Assembly: GCA_027083115.1 (NCBI GenBank)
Contig: JALWQN010000143.1
Coordinates: forward strand, 1 to 7,742
Reading direction: 5' to 3'
DNA length: 7,742 nt
Source of the DNA: Desulfurococcales archaeon
Lineage (GTDB): Archaea; Thermoproteota; Thermoprotei_A; Sulfolobales; NBVN01
Shown here: one piece after another, positions 5,510 through 7,742 of the stretch
How the letters are laid out: the number at the start of each line of letters is the position of its first letter
Position numbering within the stretch: position 1 is the first letter of the stretch
The notes under the pieces: generated by a model
What the model saw: the letters and a program-made list of their open reading frames with translations, nothing else
Told to the model about the DNA's origin: nothing
Databases searched by the model: none
Made by a program: the position numbers and the translations under genes

Positions 5510-5525
5510 TTTTTAAAATAAAATT
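5508..5525 (+). promoter_or_regulatory. TATA region of tpiA, overlapping the fbp stop codon and a T-run
   Basis: The stop TAA of the aldolase/phosphatase gene (5507-5509) runs straight into TTTTTAAAATA. Centred near 5515, this can act as a TATA box for tpiA, with a predicted start around 5541 and a 20-nt leader. The same T5 run at 5510-5514 could release upstream transcripts. AATTTT (5508-5513) and AAAATT (5520-5525) form a 6-bp inverted repeat. The gene pair may therefore be transcribed separately despite its close spacing. Confidence 0.45.
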
Positions 5526-5561
5526 CTCTCATGACTCAAAACAATTAAGAAGGTGAAGAGC

Positions 5562-6251
5562 ATGGTTCTTACGCTAGCAATTAATTATAAAGCTTACCCA
5601 ACAGCCTACGGGCCTAAAGCCCTAGAAATCGCCAAAGCAGCAGATGAGATAGCTTCTAAATACTTAAATGACGTAGAGATAATCGTTATTCCGCCAGCAA
5701 CAGAGATAAGCTCCATATCTCAAGCCCTTGAGTTCGCCAAGGTCTTCGCTCAACATATCGATCCCTTTAGTGATGGAGCACACACAGGCTACATCACTGT
5801 AGGAATGATTAAGGATGCCGGAGCTACGGGAGTAATGATAAACCACAGCGAACATAGGTTAAGGATTGACGAAATAGAGGTGATTTTGGGGAAAGCTAAG
5901 GAAGCTGGCCTAAGGACATTAGTATGTGCGAACACACCTAAGGTAGCTGCATCTATATCTGTATTGGATCCTGAAGCCATAGCCATTGAACCGCCTGAAC
6001 TAATAGGTACAGGAATACCTGTCTCTAAAGCCAAACCAGAAGTAATAACTAACTCACTAATCAAGATCCGGGAAGTTAATAATAAGGTGAAGGTGCTGAC
6101 GGGAGCAGGAATAACGAAGGGTGAGGACGTAGAAGCAGCCATTAAGCTAGGAACGGAAGGAGTTTTAATTGCGTCAGCAGTAATGAAGCACCCGAACCCT
6201 AAGCAAAAAATACTTGAGTTAGCCGAAGCACTCCATAAATCAATAAAGTAA
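5562..6251 (+). CDS. tpiA: Triosephosphate isomerase (archaeal type)
   Basis: Cytosolic TIM-barrel enzyme interconverting dihydroxyacetone phosphate and glyceraldehyde 3-phosphate in gluconeogenesis/glycolysis. With ATG 5562 as start it has 229 residues, the short archaeal size rather than the roughly 250 of bacteria. Catalytic residues are visible: Asn8 and Lys10 in AINYKAY, His95 in MINHSEHR, and Glu143 in IAIEPPELIGTG, the start of the mobile loop 6. The phosphate-binding ends GAGI and GVLIASAVMK follow near the C terminus. GTG 5553 is in frame, but it lies inside the GGTGA ribosome binding site (5552-5556) that is correctly spaced from ATG 5562, and ATG 5562 gives the usual family N terminus. 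It follows the FBP aldolase/phosphatase gene and precedes tRNA-Arg. Confidence 0.96.
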   Translation: MVLTLAINYKAYPTAYGPKALEIAKAADEIASKYLNDVEIIVIPPATEISSISQALEFAKVFAQHIDPFSDGAHTGYITVGMIKDAGATGVMINHSEHRLRIDEIEVILGKAKEAGLRTLVCANTPKVAASISVLDPEAIAIEPPELIGTGIPVSKAKPEVITNSLIKIREVNNKVKVLTGAGITKGEDVEAAIKLGTEGVLIASAVMKHPNPKQKILELAEALHKSIK

Positions 6252-6266
6252 AGAAAGCTCTTTTCA

Positions 6267-6273
6267 TTAAAAG
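6267..6273 (+). promoter_or_regulatory. Possible TATA box of tRNA-Arg
   Basis: TTAAAAG, centred near 6270, lies about 25 bp upstream of the first tRNA base, the expected distance for archaeal RNA polymerase starting at or near the mature 5' end. The 42-bp gap to tpiA is otherwise A-rich and has no clear terminator. Confidence 0.4.
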
Positions 6274-6293
6274 CACAAAAAGAATTAACTTCT

Positions 6294-6371
6294 GGGCCCG
6301 TGGCCTAGCCAGGATAGGGCGCCGGCCTGCGGAGCCGGCAGTCCCGGGTTCAAATCCCGGCGGGCCCGCCA
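6294..6371 (+). tRNA. tRNA-Arg, anticodon GCG, CCA encoded
   Basis: A complete cloverleaf. Acceptor stem GGGCCCG (6294-6300) pairs with CGGGCCC (6361-6367); U8 is at 6301; D stem is GCCT/GGGC with G18G19 at 6312-6313 and A20 at 6314, the arginine identity base. Anticodon stem CCGGC/GCCGG encloses loop CTGCGGA, giving anticodon GCG at 6329-6331, which reads CGC and CGU. The variable loop has 5 nt. The T arm is CCGGG/CCCGG with loop TTCAAAT. Discriminator G (6368) is followed by an encoded CCA (6369-6371). All stems are Watson-Crick except one terminal U-G in the D stem, and GC-rich stems suit a hyperthermophile. There is no intron. Confidence 0.97.
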
Positions 6372-6794
6372 CTTAAATGGTTGATGAAGATTTTATAGAG
6401 TTGCTTTGATTTGAATGATTTTCTAAGGTCGTTAGGGATTTGCAAGTTATTGTTGGATTACCTACATACTAAGGTTTCCACAGATAGTATAACACTAAGT
6501 CCGTAGCCAATTAGATATTAATTGATCACTACAGATATTTTAGTTGATTTGTGAAAAGCCTAATTATTTTCTTGGTGGGGAAGCATGCAAGAAGTTAATG
6601 AGGTTACGGTAGTTATTAGAGAGCTGACGTGGGGGATTCTGAGTGATGACTACTGCGGAACTTAAGGAGGTAATTGTTTTAGGGGCCAAAGGATCAAAGA
6701 GATTATAGGCTATCTGCCTTTAGTTCTTTCTTGAGCACTTCCAGAAAGTAGCTAGTAGCTCTTAGTGGATATTAATCAAGCCAAATTGTTGCTG

Positions 6795-6834
6795 TCTTAA
6801 GTTTCTAAGGACTTAAGAAAGTCTCGGGCTTTCT
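6795..6834. other. Two overlapping, mutually exclusive hairpins
   Basis: TCTTAAGT (6795-6802) pairs perfectly with ACTTAAGA (6811-6818) over an 8-nt loop. AGAAAG (6816-6821) pairs perfectly with CTTTCT (6829-6834) over a 7-nt loop. The arms overlap by 3 nt, so in RNA only one full stem can form at a time. It may be a terminator/attenuator-like structure, a degenerate insertion end, or chance in AT-rich DNA. Confidence 0.35.
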
Positions 6835-7290
6835 AAAGTAATGCATTACGCAGATTTATTATAAACGTCTGAATTTACTAATTAATGATTAAGGAATCTA
6901 GGACAGGCAAACTAATTGAGTGCTGGCTTTCAGGTTGTGGGGGCAACATTTTATCGGTTGATTAATGGTTTCATAACTGCTGCTTCGCTTTTCCTGCCAC
7001 GAATATGGAGAAAAACCATAAGGTAATTATTTGGTTAAAATAAATTGCGAATATAACGCATCAAACACATTACTATTTTAGATCTAGGCTTATCAGGACT
7101 AGGATGCTAGGACACTATTTTAAAGGGAAGTAATGAAGTGAATAACCTAATGGATTGATAACAAAAGCTGAGATTTTAGTATTGAGTTAATTAATTGAAA
7201 GATAATTTGGTTGAACCGTATTTTGAGCTCCATAAGGAAATTATGTCGTCTGTTGCTTTCTTGGTTGGGCAGTTAATGTTTTTAGGTTGA

Positions 7291-7323
7291 TTAAATAACT
7301 GATTACTTAGTTAGCGGGCGAGG
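7291..7323 (+). promoter_or_regulatory. Promoter and ribosome binding site of the antiporter gene
   Basis: TTAAATAA (7291-7298) is a TATA-like box predicting a start near 7320. GAGG (7320-7323) is a Shine-Dalgarno element 6 nt before ATG 7330. An in-frame TAG at 7312-7314 rules out a longer upstream form beyond that point. The leader would be very short. Confidence 0.45.
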
Positions 7324-7329
7324 ACCTGT

Positions 7330-7742
7330 ATGATCGACATCATCTGGTTCGTTGAAGTCAGTATCCTTCTATTGGTTGCTAAGGTTTTCGAGAGCTTGGC
7401 TGAGAGAATAGGTCAGCCCAAGGTTTTCGCTTGGGTACTTGTCGGGCTATTAATTCCTTTAACAGGCTATAGCCTATCTTCTGTAACAGTTTCTTTAGGC
7501 GTCTTAGGAATTATCATATATTTGTTTTATGTTGGTTTAGAGGGTTCCTTAAGGGGATTCATTAAGGGGTTAAAGGATGCAGGCATAATAGCTTTAGGTG
7601 GCGTTATTTCTTCCTTATTTCTTGCGTTAGGTACCTTGATGATTTTGGGCATTAATTTTCGTGAAGCCTTTGCTGTGGGTGTAGGTCTCTCGGCCACATC
7701 TGTCTCAATAACTGTTAAGACGCTCGAGGACCTAGGTAAGAT
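7330..7742 (+). CDS. CPA2-family Na+(K+)/H+ antiporter, N-terminal part, runs off right edge
   Basis: Membrane cation/proton exchanger of the NapA/KefB type. The first 137 residues are visible of an expected 380 or more. The start is ATG 7330, with GAGG 6 nt upstream. The N-terminal hydrophobic helix (about 5-19) leads to AERIGQPKVFAWVLVGLLIP (24-43), a version of the family's R-L-x-x-P...G-x-L-L-G-P helix in which the usual GE is replaced by AW. Next come LGIIIYLFYVGLEGS (59-73), equivalent to the L-x-F-x-x-G-L-E helix, a further helix at about 83-107, and VGLSATSVSITVKTLEDLGK (118-137), the unwound-helix motif before the ion-binding site. The ion-binding acidic residues lie beyond the window. 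It would move protons against Na+ or K+ for pH or salt homeostasis; ion specificity cannot be told. It has no functional link to the genes on its left. Confidence 0.9.
   Translation, partial: MIDIIWFVEVSILLLVAKVFESLAERIGQPKVFAWVLVGLLIPLTGYSLSSVTVSLGVLGIIIYLFYVGLEGSLRGFIKGLKDAGIIALGGVISSLFLALGTLMILGINFREAFAVGVGLSATSVSITVKTLEDLGK

Larger units (their letters stand above)
6372..7329. other. 958-bp AT-rich stretch without a convincing gene
   Basis: The region between tRNA-Arg and the antiporter gene is more AT-rich than its surroundings and is interrupted by stops in all frames. It contains short readable pieces: 6585-6665 plus (26 codons, after GGTGGGG), 6646-6708 plus (20 codons beginning MTTAELKEV), 6703-6804 minus (two protein-like pieces split by a stop), 6885-6965 plus (26 codons, TATA box just upstream) and 7195-7290 plus (31 codons). 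None is recognised. They fit either decayed genes or chance. A repeat of the tRNA 3' end that would mark an integrated element is not seen inside the window. Confidence 0.6.

Noticed and set aside
6294..6371. tRNA intron or split tRNA
   Set aside because: The cloverleaf is continuous with a normal 7-nt anticodon loop and no bulge-helix-bulge motif.
6512..6547. Imperfect 21-bp tandem similarity (AGATATT…TTGAT twice)
   Set aside because: Only about half of the bases match and both copies are very AT-rich, so it is not distinguishable from chance.
6639..6649. CTGA followed by GTGATGA, resembling D'/C' boxes of a plus-strand C/D RNA
   Set aside because: The two boxes abut with no spacer, no upstream C box is at the right distance, and no CTGA D box follows within a plausible length.
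1..7742. CRISPR array, insertion sequence, toxin-antitoxin or defence system
   Set aside because: No regularly spaced repeats, no transposase, nuclease or Cas-like motif and no recognisable toxin/antitoxin pair were seen. The short peptides after the tRNA do not match any such family that I recognise.

Overview
The window looks like chromosomal DNA of a thermophilic archaeon, most likely a member of the Thermoproteota (Crenarchaeota). The evidence is a group II chaperonin (thermosome), ribosomal protein S17e, a small ubiquitin-like modifier ending in Gly-Gly, ABCE1/Rli1, the bifunctional archaeal fructose-1,6-bisphosphate aldolase/phosphatase, a short archaeal-type triosephosphate isomerase, TATA boxes about 26 nt upstream of likely transcript starts, and GTG/TTG start codons. 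The species cannot be named from the sequence alone.

Layout. Bases 1-862 (minus) hold the N-terminal half of a thermosome subunit, read off the left edge. A divergent promoter region (863-971) separates it from a plus-strand translation/RNA-modification cluster: S17e (972-1181), a MoaD/Urm1/SAMP-like beta-grasp protein (1203-1502) and a protein I read as the KEOPS subunit Cgi121 (1528-2076). Bases 2077-2457 lack a conventional gene but are full of signals. They hold a small hairpin, a TATA box and ribosome binding site in front of a 28-residue protein made almost only of Glu and Trp (2165-2251), and a C/D box guide RNA candidate on the minus strand (about 2343-2398) embedded in short direct repeats. 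ABCE1 (2458-4293) follows. Next come two gluconeogenic genes, FBP aldolase/phosphatase (4346-5509) and triosephosphate isomerase (5562-6251), each with its own promoter, and then an intronless tRNA-Arg(GCG) with encoded CCA (6294-6371). Bases 6372-7329 are AT-rich with no convincing gene, only short ORF remnants and hairpins. The window ends inside a CPA2-type cation/proton antiporter (7330 to the right edge).

How the genes fit together. The left half is dominated by protein synthesis and its quality control: chaperonin, ribosomal protein, sulfur carrier/protein modifier (tRNA thiolation or protein conjugation), KEOPS (t6A37 in tRNA), a probable rRNA methylation guide and the ribosome recycling ATPase. 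Triosephosphate isomerase supplies the mix of DHAP and GAP that the aldolase/phosphatase condenses and dephosphorylates to fructose 6-phosphate, so the pair covers consecutive gluconeogenic steps. The antiporter is unrelated and lies across the empty stretch.

The most unusual items are the Glu/Trp microprotein and the antisense C/D RNA candidate next to it. I do not see a complete new multi-gene system.
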